From contig CAMENP010000009.1 in the NCBI GenBank assembly GCA_945928575.1, positions 24,586 to 88,585 on the forward strand: a stretch of 64,000 nt of DNA. The letters are read 5' to 3'. This DNA is from an uncultured Butyrivibrio sp. Lineage in GTDB: Bacteria > Bacillota > Clostridia > Lachnospirales > Lachnospiraceae. Under the pieces are notes generated by a model, which made no database searches, was not told the DNA's origin, and saw only the letters and a program-made list of their open reading frames with translations. Positions 18,719 to 26,806 of this stretch are shown in pieces. A program made the position numbers and the translations under genes. Numbering within the stretch: the first letter of the stretch is position 1; every line of letters begins with the position of its first letter.

Positions 18719-20257
18719 ATGGAAACTGATAAAAAAACATTACATATGAATTACAGGAAAGGAACAGCGGAACAGATTATAACCGTCGATGATGATTTTA
18801 ATGTGCCGGATTCCAAACCCGATATAGTGAGAAAAATACATGAGAAAGGTAGGGTCGTAATAGAAAAAGTAAGGGCTGCGGACGATAAAGTGTCAATAGC
18901 AGGGAACCTTGTCTATGTACTTTTGTATAAAGCCGGCAGCCGGTGTGCGTGCATGAGCGGAAGCATTCCTCTTGAAGAAGTGATAGCGCTTGATGGAACT
19001 ACACCGCAGGATATTGTCAGATGCACAACCACTCTTGAGGATATTACAATAACTGTTATAAATTCCAGAAAAATAAGCGTAAAAGCAGTAATAGTGGTAC
19101 ATATTACATCTGAAGCAATGTATGATAAAGACATAGTATGTCACATGGATGTTGCTGATCTGCAGACCATGAATGACACAGTTAATATTATGCAGCTTAT
19201 GTCATCGAAGAAAGATATTTTCAGAATAAGGGAATCTGTAAATCTTCCGTCAGACAGACCAAACGTTGAGCAGATAATATGGTATGATCTGAAAACCCAG
19301 AGCCTCGATATCCGCGCCTGTGACGGGGGCATCAGCATACGCGGAGAACTTTATGTATTCTGTATGTATGCGGCAGAGAATGACGATGAAGGGCTTTATT
19401 ATTATGATGATGTGATAGCTTTCTCCGGCAAAGCGGATGTAGCCGGATGTACCGAAGAAATGCTCGCTGATGTAAACATCGCGCCGTCGGAAGAAAGCCT
19501 TATAGCAAGACCGGATGCCAACGGTGAGCTGAGAATTATGGATGCGGAAATTATTCTGGATCTTGACATAAGAGGGTATATTGAGAAGGAAGAAGAAGTT
19601 CTGGCCGATGCCTATTCACCGGCATGCGAATTGGAACTTGTCAGGGAAGAGGCGATGTATCAGACATTCCTGCTTAAAAACAGCGTGAAGTGCAGATGCG
19701 ATAACCGGTTTAAACTTCCGGCGGACGGCATTATGCAGATTATCGGAAGCAGCGGAAGAACCATGATAGAAGATATGATCATCTCGGATGATAACGTTAC
19801 CGTGCAGGGTGCTGTCATTGTAGATGTAATATATATCAAACAGGACGATGACGATAAAATAGGATATGCGAAATATGAGCTTCCTTTTACGGAGACATGC
19901 GAGATAAGGGGCATAAACAGTGACAGCATATGTGAGGGACATCCGGGCCCGCTGCAGGTATCGACGATACTTACCGGCGGTGGTGAGATAGATGTAAAAT
20001 GCTCAGCTACGGTGGACCTGATGGCGGTAAGCAGACAGAGAGGCAGTTTTATATGTGATGCATCCGTATCTGAAAGGGACAATGAGGCAATAAAAAATAT
20101 GCCCGGAATAACCGGATATATTACAAGGGACAATGATACATTATGGGACATAGCAAAGAAATACCATACAACGGTAAGCGATATCCTGGAGACAAACGGG
20201 CTCGCAAGCGACAGGGTACAGCCGAAAACCAAACTGTTAATTGTAAAGAAATGCTAG
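18719..20257 (+). CDS. SPOCS-domain (DUF3794) protein with C-terminal LysM
   Basis: A 512-residue spore-associated protein. Three repeats of the SPOCS/DUF3794 beta domain are visible; the first includes VPDSKPDIVRKIHEKGRV. The C-terminal 50 residues form a LysM domain (GYITRDNDTLWDIAKKYHTT, then DILETNGLAS) that would bind peptidoglycan or cortex. This domain order is that of clostridial SipL/SpoVID-like spore-envelope proteins, which anchor the coat to the spore surface. ATG at 18719 is chosen because GTG at 18680 lies inside the hairpin and has no ribosome site. Confidence 0.85.
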   Translation: METDKKTLHMNYRKGTAEQIITVDDDFNVPDSKPDIVRKIHEKGRVVIEKVRAADDKVSIAGNLVYVLLYKAGSRCACMSGSIPLEEVIALDGTTPQDIVRCTTTLEDITITVINSRKISVKAVIVVHITSEAMYDKDIVCHMDVADLQTMNDTVNIMQLMSSKKDIFRIRESVNLPSDRPNVEQIIWYDLKTQSLDIRACDGGISIRGELYVFCMYAAENDDEGLYYYDDVIAFSGKADVAGCTEEMLADVNIAPSEESLIARPDANGELRIMDAEIILDLDIRGYIEKEEEVLADAYSPACELELVREEAMYQTFLLKNSVKCRCDNRFKLPADGIMQIIGSSGRTMIEDMIISDDNVTVQGAVIVDVIYIKQDDDDKIGYAKYELPFTETCEIRGINSDSICEGHPGPLQVSTILTGGGEIDVKCSATVDLMAVSRQRGSFICDASVSERDNEAIKNMPGITGYITRDNDTLWDIAKKYHTTVSDILETNGLASDRVQPKTKLLIVKKC

Positions 20258-20265
20258 AAATAGTT

Positions 20266-20306
20266 ACTGCCGGACCACGAAGAGCATACATTCGTAATCC
20301 GGCAGT
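20266..20306. terminator. Candidate bidirectional terminator between convergent genes
   Basis: ACTGCCGGA (20266-20274) pairs with TCCGGCAGT (20298-20306) with a further short inner pairing ACGAA/TTCGT. T runs are short on both strands, so termination strength is uncertain. Confidence 0.5.
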
Positions 20307-20326
20307 TTCCGATGGTATATATAATC

Positions 20327-20920
20327 TTATTCGTTATCCTTAAACCAGCTGTCAAACTTATCCATAACAGCCTTATAAGTATTCTGGCACAAGTCCGGAA
20401 GATTGGTACCCCATGCCTTGGTAGCCTGGCTGAAACCTTTCTTGAAAGCGTCTACCATCTGCTGCATCTTCTCCTTATCATCTCCTGCGAGTGCAGAAGC
20501 AAAAGAGAGGATCCTGTCAGATGTCTGGTCAGCACCCCAGTATCCGTCATCCGCAACATCTTTCTTGGCCTGAGCTATCGTGTCGGCGTCAAATACACCC
20601 GCCTTAAGCATCTCGTCCCATGATGACTTGGATGTAAGGTCAACACCGGCCTGCTTTGTGAACATTTTCTCAACAAGGCTCTTAAGCTGTGAAGTGCGCG
20701 CATCGGCATCAGCCTTAAGCTGTGCAACGATACCTGCTCTGTCCGATTTGGACATAGAGGAAATAGTCTTATAATCCGTAGAAGATGATTTCTCATATAC
20801 AACAGCATCCTTGGAAACTGAAGCTTTAGTATTATCATCAGTCTTGCGGGTGTTCTTAGCTGCATCGTCCGCAGCATACATCTGTGCTGCCTGACCGGCA
20901 GCTGTAATTCCGTTTACCAT
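20327..20920 (-). CDS. Conserved-looking protein of unknown function
   Basis: A 197-residue soluble protein that I do not recognise. It has no signal peptide or membrane segment. Residues 15-60 are Ala/Lys/Asp/Ser-rich and probably disordered. From about 60 to the end it is predicted helical, with SKSDRAGIVAQLKADADART and the C-terminal CQNTYKAVMDKFDSWFKDNE. It is acidic and has a single Cys. A clear GGAAGGAG ribosome site precedes the ATG. It stands alone, convergent with the SPOCS gene and divergent from ispE, with 174 bases upstream. Codon use looks like its neighbours. Confidence 0.75.
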   Translation of the reverse strand: MVNGITAAGQAAQMYAADDAAKNTRKTDDNTKASVSKDAVVYEKSSSTDYKTISSMSKSDRAGIVAQLKADADARTSQLKSLVEKMFTKQAGVDLTSKSSWDEMLKAGVFDADTIAQAKKDVADDGYWGADQTSDRILSFASALAGDDKEKMQQMVDAFKKGFSQATKAWGTNLPDLCQNTYKAVMDKFDSWFKDNE

Positions 20921-21015
20921 TCTGTAAATCTCCTTCCGTGGAAACTTAATTCATTACGTTTCTATTTGATATATCGGTATTCCCGGCGTATATAATAACA
21001 CTTTGCATTAGTGTA

Positions 21016-21044
21016 TTGATTTTAGTACATTATGACGTTATAAT
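21016..21044 (+). promoter_or_regulatory. Sigma-A promoter for ispE
   Basis: TTGATT (21016-21021), 17-base spacer, TATAAT (21039-21044), 50 bases before the chosen ispE start. Confidence 0.65.
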
Positions 21045-21094
21045 GGTAACTGTAGTGTGCTTGCGGCACGCATATGAAGAAAAGGTGGTCAGAT

Positions 21095-21970
21095 ATGAAC
21101 AGTATCAGTCTTAAGGCTTATGCCAAGATCAATATAGGACTTGATGTAACGGGTAAACTGCCGGATGGCTATCATCTGGTGAAAATGATAATGCAGAATA
21201 TCGATTTGTATGACGAAGTGGTACTGACAGAGAATATGTCGGGAGATATCAGTCTTGATATGAATGTTGATTTTCTGCCGACGGATGAACGTAATCTGGC
21301 ATATAAGGCAGCGAAGCTTATGAAAGAGGATTTCGGTATCGATAAGGGTGTCGATATATATATCCGTAAGAATATTCCGGCGGCAGCGGGAATGGCGGGC
21401 GGAAGTACGGATGCGGCTGCGGTTATGACAGGTATGAACAAGTTGTTTAATATGGACATCGATAGAAATATCCTTATGGAACACGGACTTAAGCTCGGCG
21501 CAGATGTACCGTACTGCATTATGGGCGGAACAGCTCTCGCGGAAGGAATCGGCGAGAAACTAACACCGCTTGCACCATGTCCGGAGTGTTATGTTCTGGT
21601 TGCAAAGCCGGATATCAGTGTTTCCACAGCATATGTGTATACTAATCTGGTATTAGATAATACAACGATTCACCCGGATATAGATACTGTGAGAAAGGCA
21701 CTCGAAGCCGGAGATATACGCACAGCCGCACAGAATATGGGTAATCTGCTTGAGAATGTAACGCAGAAAGAATATCCGGTAATTGCAGATATTAAACGTA
21801 TAATGAACGATAACGGTGCGCTTGGCGCGCTGATGAGCGGCAGTGGACCTACCGTATTCGGCCTGTTTGATGATTATGGTACTGCATCAGAATGTCTTGC
21901 GGCGGTGGATAAGAGTAATAAAGCAAAGGATATATATTTGGTTAAGGTATGTAACGGAGGAATGGAATGA
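21095..21970 (+). CDS. ispE: 4-diphosphocytidyl-2-C-methyl-D-erythritol kinase
   Basis: A 291-residue GHMP kinase of the MEP isoprenoid pathway that phosphorylates CDP-methylerythritol. KAYAKINIGLDVTGKLPDGYH is the family start, PAAAGMAGGSTDAAAV is the ATP-binding GHMP loop, and GALGALMSGSGPTVFGLFDD is the C-terminal motif. ATG at 21095 follows AAAGGTGG by 6 bases; an upstream ATG at 21074 lies before that site. The stop overlaps the next gene's start (ATGA). Together with the downstream regulator it forms an operon from the promoter at 21016. Confidence 0.93.
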   Translation: MNSISLKAYAKINIGLDVTGKLPDGYHLVKMIMQNIDLYDEVVLTENMSGDISLDMNVDFLPTDERNLAYKAAKLMKEDFGIDKGVDIYIRKNIPAAAGMAGGSTDAAAVMTGMNKLFNMDIDRNILMEHGLKLGADVPYCIMGGTALAEGIGEKLTPLAPCPECYVLVAKPDISVSTAYVYTNLVLDNTTIHPDIDTVRKALEAGDIRTAAQNMGNLLENVTQKEYPVIADIKRIMNDNGALGALMSGSGPTVFGLFDDYGTASECLAAVDKSNKAKDIYLVKVCNGGME

Positions 21971-22647
21971 TATCGGATATGCAATTTCTTGAGAAAGGTG
22001 ACGGAAGATCTTTACGGGATACAGTATATAAAGAACTGAAGGAAGCTATTTTGTGCGGGGATATTGCCTCGGACGAACGTCTTATGGAAATTCCGTTAGC
22101 CAATAAGATGGGAGTCAGCAGAACTCCCGTACGCGAGGCCATACAACGCCTTGCAAAAGAACATCTTGTGGTAATAACACGCGGTAAGGGCGCAAGAGTT
22201 GCCGGAATCAGCGATAAGGAAGCCAAAGATGCACTGGAAGTAAGAATCATGATTGAAGCTATGTCGGCCAGGCTTGCGGCGCATAATATTACGCCCGAAC
22301 AGGTGGCATACCTTAGGGAAATCAATAATAAGGCACGCGAAGCGGCAGCACACAAAGACAGGAATGCGATTGCCGAGTATGATAATCTGCTTCACCGCTT
22401 TATAAGCGAAGCATCCGGAAATACAATACTTTTCACGGTAGCACGCTTCCTTGAAGGACAGGTACTCAGATACCGGATAGAATATATCAAGAATCTGCCG
22501 GATTTTGACGGTATGCTGGATGAACATGATGCACTCATAGACGCGATAGAGAACGGCGAAGATGAGAAAGCGGAAAGCCTGATCACGACGCATATAATAA
22601 GCCAGAAAGAGGCCATGTCAAGAATTCTTGCAAGGATGTCTGAATAG
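21967..22647 (+). CDS. GntR-family transcriptional regulator, FCD type
   Basis: A 226-residue regulator. Residues 10-75 are the winged helix (SLRDTVYKELKEAILCGDIA, then VSRTPVREAIQRLAKE). Residues 80-215 are an FCD ligand domain whose metal-type residues appear in EYDNLLHRFI and in two later His-bearing helices (LDEHDALIDAI and LITTHIIS). These regulators usually sense small carboxylic acids. The ATG overlaps the ispE stop and has GGAGG upstream. The target genes are not evident; spoIIR next door has its own sporulation-type promoter. Confidence 0.85.
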   Translation: MISDMQFLEKGDGRSLRDTVYKELKEAILCGDIASDERLMEIPLANKMGVSRTPVREAIQRLAKEHLVVITRGKGARVAGISDKEAKDALEVRIMIEAMSARLAAHNITPEQVAYLREINNKAREAAAHKDRNAIAEYDNLLHRFISEASGNTILFTVARFLEGQVLRYRIEYIKNLPDFDGMLDEHDALIDAIENGEDEKAESLITTHIISQKEAMSRILARMSE

Positions 22648-22671
22648 AACCGGTTTATATGGCAATAATCT
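22642..22671 (+). promoter_or_regulatory. Candidate sigma-F-like promoter for spoIIR
   Basis: GGCAATAATCT (22661-22671) fits the Bacillus sigma-F -10 pattern GGNNANANTNT. A GAATA element lies 14 bases upstream (22642-22646), near the expected GTATA position. In Bacillus spoIIR is a sigma-F gene. The spacing is one base short of the usual pattern. Confidence 0.4.
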
Positions 22672-22699
22672 CTGTATATGATTTAAGGAGGTTATTCCC

Positions 22700-23338
22700 A
22701 TGAAGAAGATAATTATACCTGTTATTGCTGCTGTTATTGTGGTCTCGACGGCAATATCGATTATTACATATACAAAGAGTAGTGAATACAGGACACAGAA
22801 AGAGATAGCAGACAATATAATCAGATTTCATGTACGCGCCAACAGCGACAGCGATGAAGACCAGAATCTGAAACTTAAGGTCAAGGATGCAGTGGTAAGT
22901 TATCTGGAAAAAGAACTTTCTTCCGCAGACAGTCTTGACGATGCGCGAAATATTTTATATGATGACAGTGCGCAGATAAAAGATATTGCGCAGACAGTAA
23001 TTAAATCGGAAGGCATGTCATATAATGTGAATGTCTATTTTGAAAAGGCGTATTTCCCGCTTAAGACATATGGCGATATGTCATTTCCTCCGGGAGAATA
23101 TGAAGCGTTCAGGATTGATATCGGAGATGCCGGCGGACATAATTGGTGGTGTGTTCTTTTTCCGCCGTTATGCATGGTAAGCCAGTCATATTCGGTGGTT
23201 CCGGATGATTCGAAGCAGATGCTTAAGGATGTTTTATCCGATGAGGCATATGATACCGTAACGATGCAGGATTTAAGTAACGACAGATACCGGGTAAGAT
23301 TTAAGTATCTTACTTTTCTGAATAAATTATTTGATTAA
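22700..23338 (+). CDS. spoIIR: Stage II sporulation protein R
   Basis: A 212-residue secreted signalling protein. Residues 4-25 are a signal peptide or anchor, followed by the family block IIRFHVRANSDSDEDQNLKLKVKDAV. The FPPGEYEAFRIDIGDAGGHNWWCVLFPPLC region is also typical. In spore formers SpoIIR is made in the forespore and triggers the SpoIIGA protease to activate pro-sigma-E in the mother cell. AAGGAGG precedes the ATG. Its presence agrees with the sigma-E-like promoters found elsewhere in this window. Confidence 0.92.
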   Translation: MKKIIIPVIAAVIVVSTAISIITYTKSSEYRTQKEIADNIIRFHVRANSDSDEDQNLKLKVKDAVVSYLEKELSSADSLDDARNILYDDSAQIKDIAQTVIKSEGMSYNVNVYFEKAYFPLKTYGDMSFPPGEYEAFRIDIGDAGGHNWWCVLFPPLCMVSQSYSVVPDDSKQMLKDVLSDEAYDTVTMQDLSNDRYRVRFKYLTFLNKLFD

Positions 23339-23375
23339 GAAAGGATAACCGCATTTATATGCGGGGGCGATGATT

Positions 23376-24437
23376 ATGAGTAAGACAAAAGTAGCAGTAC
23401 TATTCGGCGGACAGTCTTCGGAACATGATGTTTCATGTGTATCCGCAGCTACAGTAATTAACAGTATTGACAGAGACTATTATGATGTTGTGATGGTAGG
23501 CATCACTAAGGACGGCAGATGGCTTAAGACAGACAGTGTGGATAAGATTACGGATGGCAGCTGGAGAGACGGCAAAGTGAGCATGATACTTTCACCGGAC
23601 CGCACACATAAGGGCTTTGTGGTCATTGAGAACGGCAAGTGCAAGGCTGAACCGGTGGACGTTGTTTTTCCGGTATTGCACGGACTCTACGGTGAGGACG
23701 GAACGGTTCAGGGAATACTTGAACTTGCCGGAATTCCTTACGTAGGATGCGGAGTTGTTGCGTCGGCTGTATCGATGGATAAGCTGTTTACCAAAGTGAT
23801 TGTCAATTCCATAGGCAATATAAGGCAGGCACGTTATGTGGCCATAAGAAGACGTGAACTTGAGAATATGGATGACTGCGTTGCGCGCGTAGAGAGTGTA
23901 CATAAATACCCTGTATTCATAAAGCCGAGTAATGCCGGTTCCTCGAAGGGCGTATCCAAGGCACATAACCGTGAAGAATTGATTAACGGACTTAAAGAGG
24001 CAGCTGTGCATGATGAGAAAATTCTCGTCGAGGAGACGATTGTCGGCAGGGAAATAGAGTGTGCCGTACTCGGCGGTGACGAACCGAAAGCATCAGGCGT
24101 GGGCGAGATACTTGCAGCAGCGGATTTTTATGATTTTGATGCCAAGTATAATAATGCGGAGTCCAAGACCGTTGTGGGACCTGAACTTCCGGCCGGCAAA
24201 GAAGACGAGATCCGTAAGGACGCAGTTGCTATTTTCAATGCGGTCGACGGCTTCGGACTTGCAAGAATAGATTTCTTCCTTGAGAACGGAACAAACGATG
24301 TTGTATTTAATGAATTAAATACAATGCCTGGATTTACATCAATAAGCATGTATCCGATGCTTTGGGCCAATAAGGGACTTGATAAGAAAACTCTCGTGGA
24401 TAAATTGATCCGCAGTGCATTCAACAGACATAAGTAA
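23376..24437 (+). CDS. ddl: D-alanine--D-alanine ligase
   Basis: A 353-residue ATP-grasp enzyme that makes D-Ala-D-Ala for peptidoglycan. The N-terminal VAVLFGGQSSEHDVSCVSA motif, the KPSNAGSSKGVSKA lysine loop and the metal-binding ARIDFFLENG...FNELNTMPGFT C-terminal motif are all intact. The substrate loop near 210 ends with EIECAVLGG. The start at 23376 is preferred over 23370 because of its distance from GCGGGGGC. The DUF1934 gene follows 10 bases later. It begins 37 bases after spoIIR. Confidence 0.95.
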   Translation: MSKTKVAVLFGGQSSEHDVSCVSAATVINSIDRDYYDVVMVGITKDGRWLKTDSVDKITDGSWRDGKVSMILSPDRTHKGFVVIENGKCKAEPVDVVFPVLHGLYGEDGTVQGILELAGIPYVGCGVVASAVSMDKLFTKVIVNSIGNIRQARYVAIRRRELENMDDCVARVESVHKYPVFIKPSNAGSSKGVSKAHNREELINGLKEAAVHDEKILVEETIVGREIECAVLGGDEPKASGVGEILAAADFYDFDAKYNNAESKTVVGPELPAGKEDEIRKDAVAIFNAVDGFGLARIDFFLENGTNDVVFNELNTMPGFTSISMYPMLWANKGLDKKTLVDKLIRSAFNRHK

Positions 24438-24447
24438 GGTGTAAAAT

Positions 24448-24882
24448 ATGAGTAGAAAAGCCAGCATTAAGGTTAGCGGACTTCATACTTCCGATGCATA
24501 TGATGAAGATGAGAACATCGAAGTGATAAGCATAGGCACATACAGCAAGCGTAACGGGATTCATTTTATTAAATATGATGAACAGGCTAAGAACCCGGAA
24601 GATGTGAACCACAATCTTATCAAAATTGCACCGCAGCAGATAGAGATAGTTACCCGGGGCGCCGGATATACTAACATGATATTCAGGATAGGTGAGAAAA
24701 TAACAACCTATTATTCAACACCTTTTGGCGGAATGAATATCGGTATTGATACATATGATATGAATTTTACCGAGGAAGAAGACAGAATATCGGTTGATAT
24801 TAATTACGGGCTGGAAGTTAATCTTGATTACGTTGCGGAATGTAAAGTACATATTGAAATAGAGATGCTTGAAGACAAGTAA
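24448..24882 (+). CDS. DUF1934 (YwiB-like) domain protein
   Basis: A 144-residue small beta-barrel protein of the DUF1934 family. The stretch IAPQQIEIVTRGAGYTNMIF and the TTYYSTPFGGMNIGIDT motif are family-typical; the fold is calycin-like. The N-terminal 15 residues are basic. The function is unknown. In many Clostridia this gene lies near argS or cell-wall genes; here it is 10 bases after ddl and ends at a strong terminator. The ribosome site is weak (AAGGTG). Confidence 0.85.
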   Translation: MSRKASIKVSGLHTSDAYDEDENIEVISIGTYSKRNGIHFIKYDEQAKNPEDVNHNLIKIAPQQIEIVTRGAGYTNMIFRIGEKITTYYSTPFGGMNIGIDTYDMNFTEEEDRISVDINYGLEVNLDYVAECKVHIEIEMLEDK

Positions 24883-24886
24883 TATT

Positions 24887-24917
24887 AAGGGAATACCGAC
24901 AGCCGGTATTCCCTTTT
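24887..24917. terminator. Strong terminator between convergent genes
   Basis: AAGGGAATACCG (24887-24898) pairs with CGGTATTCCCTT (24904-24915), a 12-bp stem with a 5-base loop followed by TTTT. It ends the ddl operon and lies just past the stop of the minus-strand lipoprotein gene. Confidence 0.85.
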
Positions 24918-24925
24918 GAGTTTAT

Positions 24926-25750
24926 TTAATACCATTTAAGGCATTCATTAAAGGCGTCTTTGATAGTCTGATCTGCGTTATCCATAATGTAATCGTACCA
25001 GCCGTTACCGTTTTGCTTGTATTCCTGCGCGGCCAGACCGAGAAAACAGTTGTCATTGATGGTTGTTTCCAGACCAAGTTCCTGTATTTTAGACATATTT
25101 CCGGCAGCCAGTTCAAGTACTTCGGCTCTTTCATCATCATCCAGTTCTGTATATCCAAGATTACTTCCGAGCCACATTTCTTCTATCTGTATGGCATTGT
25201 TGGAAGTGATTTTCTCAGGTTCGGTATATTCCCTTGTGCGGTAATCTTTAAGAACAACACGGGCCATATCGGGACGGTGCAGCAGTTCATTGGCGGCTAA
25301 CAGCTTATTGGAACACATCTGCGCCATTTCGCAAGGCGAATTGGCCATTACTATCATGGATGTCGGCGCTGCATCTGTTACAACCGTAAGAAGATCTTCC
25401 GAGGTGGCTTTGGAAGCTACTTCTTCGGACATATAAAACATGGCAAAAATATCCCCGATTTTGAATCCCTTGGAAGTAATATTGCGGTAAGGATAAAGAA
25501 GCCGGCCGTCTTTATCCATCCAGTCGCTGTCGTTAAAGAGCGGTTCAAAATTATACAGATCCCTGTAGTCAGAGTATGCGGAGTATATGACCGTGCCATT
25601 CTCAGGGGACATACGATCCGGCAATGTCTCGGCTTCCGTTACATCCGCTGCCGCGGAATCTGCGGCAATGTGGCCGTGCTTCCGGCATCCGCTTAAAACA
25701 GTGACGGTAAAAGCAATGGCCATCAGTGAAATAATTATTCGTTTCTTCAT
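24926..25750 (-). CDS. Lipoprotein, second member of a tandem paralogous pair
   Basis: A 274-residue lipoprotein starting MKKRIIISLMAIAFTVTVLS with lipobox LSGC (Cys22). The mature part contains IYSAYSDYRDLYNFEPLFND, an EEMWLGSNLGYTELDDDERA segment and a C-terminal KQNGNGWYDYIMDNADQTIK. The same three landmarks occur in the neighbouring lipoprotein, so the two arose by duplication. No enzyme motif is recognised. ATG at 25750 is preceded by GGGAG, and the upstream gene's stop is only 4 bases away, so the pair is one operon. Confidence 0.78.
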   Translation of the reverse strand: MKKRIIISLMAIAFTVTVLSGCRKHGHIAADSAAADVTEAETLPDRMSPENGTVIYSAYSDYRDLYNFEPLFNDSDWMDKDGRLLYPYRNITSKGFKIGDIFAMFYMSEEVASKATSEDLLTVVTDAAPTSMIVMANSPCEMAQMCSNKLLAANELLHRPDMARVVLKDYRTREYTEPEKITSNNAIQIEEMWLGSNLGYTELDDDERAEVLELAAGNMSKIQELGLETTINDNCFLGLAAQEYKQNGNGWYDYIMDNADQTIKDAFNECLKWY

Positions 25751-25754
25751 GGTA

Positions 25755-26636
25755 TCAATCTCCCTTCTGTGAATTTGTGCGATACGGGTTGTAAGATATT
25801 TTAGTCCAATCCATATCAAGCCATTTGGTTGTTTCCGGTGTGGTATTCTGCATTATGTAATCGTACCATAAGCTCCCGGATGACTGTTTATGTTCTTCCG
25901 CAATGGTATCCCAGAAAGCAGGGACTGGAAGCGGAGTGCCGGGTGTGTCATTGTCTACAACGTATTGCGCTGTTATACAGGCCTTATTTATTATATTCAT
26001 ACGCCGGTTGTCATCAAGTTGTTTATATGCCAGATTACTTCCAAGCCATGCTTCCTCAAAATACGTATTAAGTGTTATACGATCACACATATATCCGGAA
26101 TCCTCATAGAGAGCATAATGAATGTCATCCGTTATATAGTCGTTGTACAGGGTAACGGCCATATCATTTCTCGTAAACAGAACTGAGGCTGCGATACTTT
26201 GGCTAAGGCATTTATGGGACTGAAATACAGACGTATCCGGTTCATAGTAAGCCCCCATCGGACCGAGCAGACCCCAGAGGGAATCCTTAACTATCTGAAG
26301 CAGGAGACTTGATGGCGCTTTGTTGGCTGCCTTAACCGGAATATAATAACGCTCAAGCAGGTAATCGTTTACGAAATCCATTTCGTACGGTATCGCGATA
26401 TTTCCGTTATCATCCGTCCAGTCATCAAATGTCCATAAGATAGGGTAATCCCGCTTGGAGTCATCATACGGGGCGTATAATATGGATGTGTTTATTTCAC
26501 TGTCGGGCAGGGTCTCTTCAATGTCATCTGGATATGTCACAGAGGGAGCAATGTCCTTGCTGTTATTTGAAGAAGAACAGCCGGTCAATGAAAAAATCAA
26601 TACCGCCGCGATAAGTATACATATGAAATTACGCAT
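25755..26636 (-). CDS. Lipoprotein, first member of a tandem paralogous pair
   Basis: A 293-residue lipoprotein with signal peptide ending SLTGC (Cys20). Landmarks shared with the neighbour are ILYAPYDDSKRDYPILWTFD, EEAWLGSNLAYKQLDDNRR and KQSSGSLWYDYIMQNTTPE. Function unknown; the W-rich, helical mature part may bind a ligand or a partner at the surface. AAAGGAGG precedes the ATG at 26636. The promoter upstream contains an eight-G tract in its spacer, which could make expression switchable. Confidence 0.78.
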   Translation of the reverse strand: MRNFICILIAAVLIFSLTGCSSSNNSKDIAPSVTYPDDIEETLPDSEINTSILYAPYDDSKRDYPILWTFDDWTDDNGNIAIPYEMDFVNDYLLERYYIPVKAANKAPSSLLLQIVKDSLWGLLGPMGAYYEPDTSVFQSHKCLSQSIAASVLFTRNDMAVTLYNDYITDDIHYALYEDSGYMCDRITLNTYFEEAWLGSNLAYKQLDDNRRMNIINKACITAQYVVDNDTPGTPLPVPAFWDTIAEEHKQSSGSLWYDYIMQNTTPETTKWLDMDWTKISYNPYRTNSQKGD

Positions 26637-26684
26637 ATGACCTCCTTTGATTATTTATGTGCACTCATAAAAATTGTTACCTAT

Positions 26685-26716
26685 ATTATACCCCCCCCTG
26701 ATTTGCTGGACGTCAA
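26685..26716 (-). promoter_or_regulatory. Promoter with a G8 tract in a 20-base spacer
   Basis: On the minus strand TTGACG (26716-26711), 20-base spacer ending in eight G (26698-26691), TATAAT (26690-26685). The boxes are good but the spacing is three bases over the optimum. GTAACAA repeats lie on both sides of the promoter. Confidence 0.6.
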
Positions 26717-26760
26717 ATAAAAAATTGTTACAAATTTGTTACAAAACCGGCTATCCGGGC

Positions 26761-26793
26761 ATAAAAATAGAACGCTGCAATAACAGCGTTCTA
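26761..26793 (-). terminator. Terminator of the 26807-27307 gene
   Basis: On the minus strand TAGAACGCTG, six-base loop, CAGCGTTCTA, then TTTTTAT: a perfect 10-bp stem shortly after the stop codon. Confidence 0.85.
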
Positions 26794-26806
26794 TTATATT
26801 CTGCAA

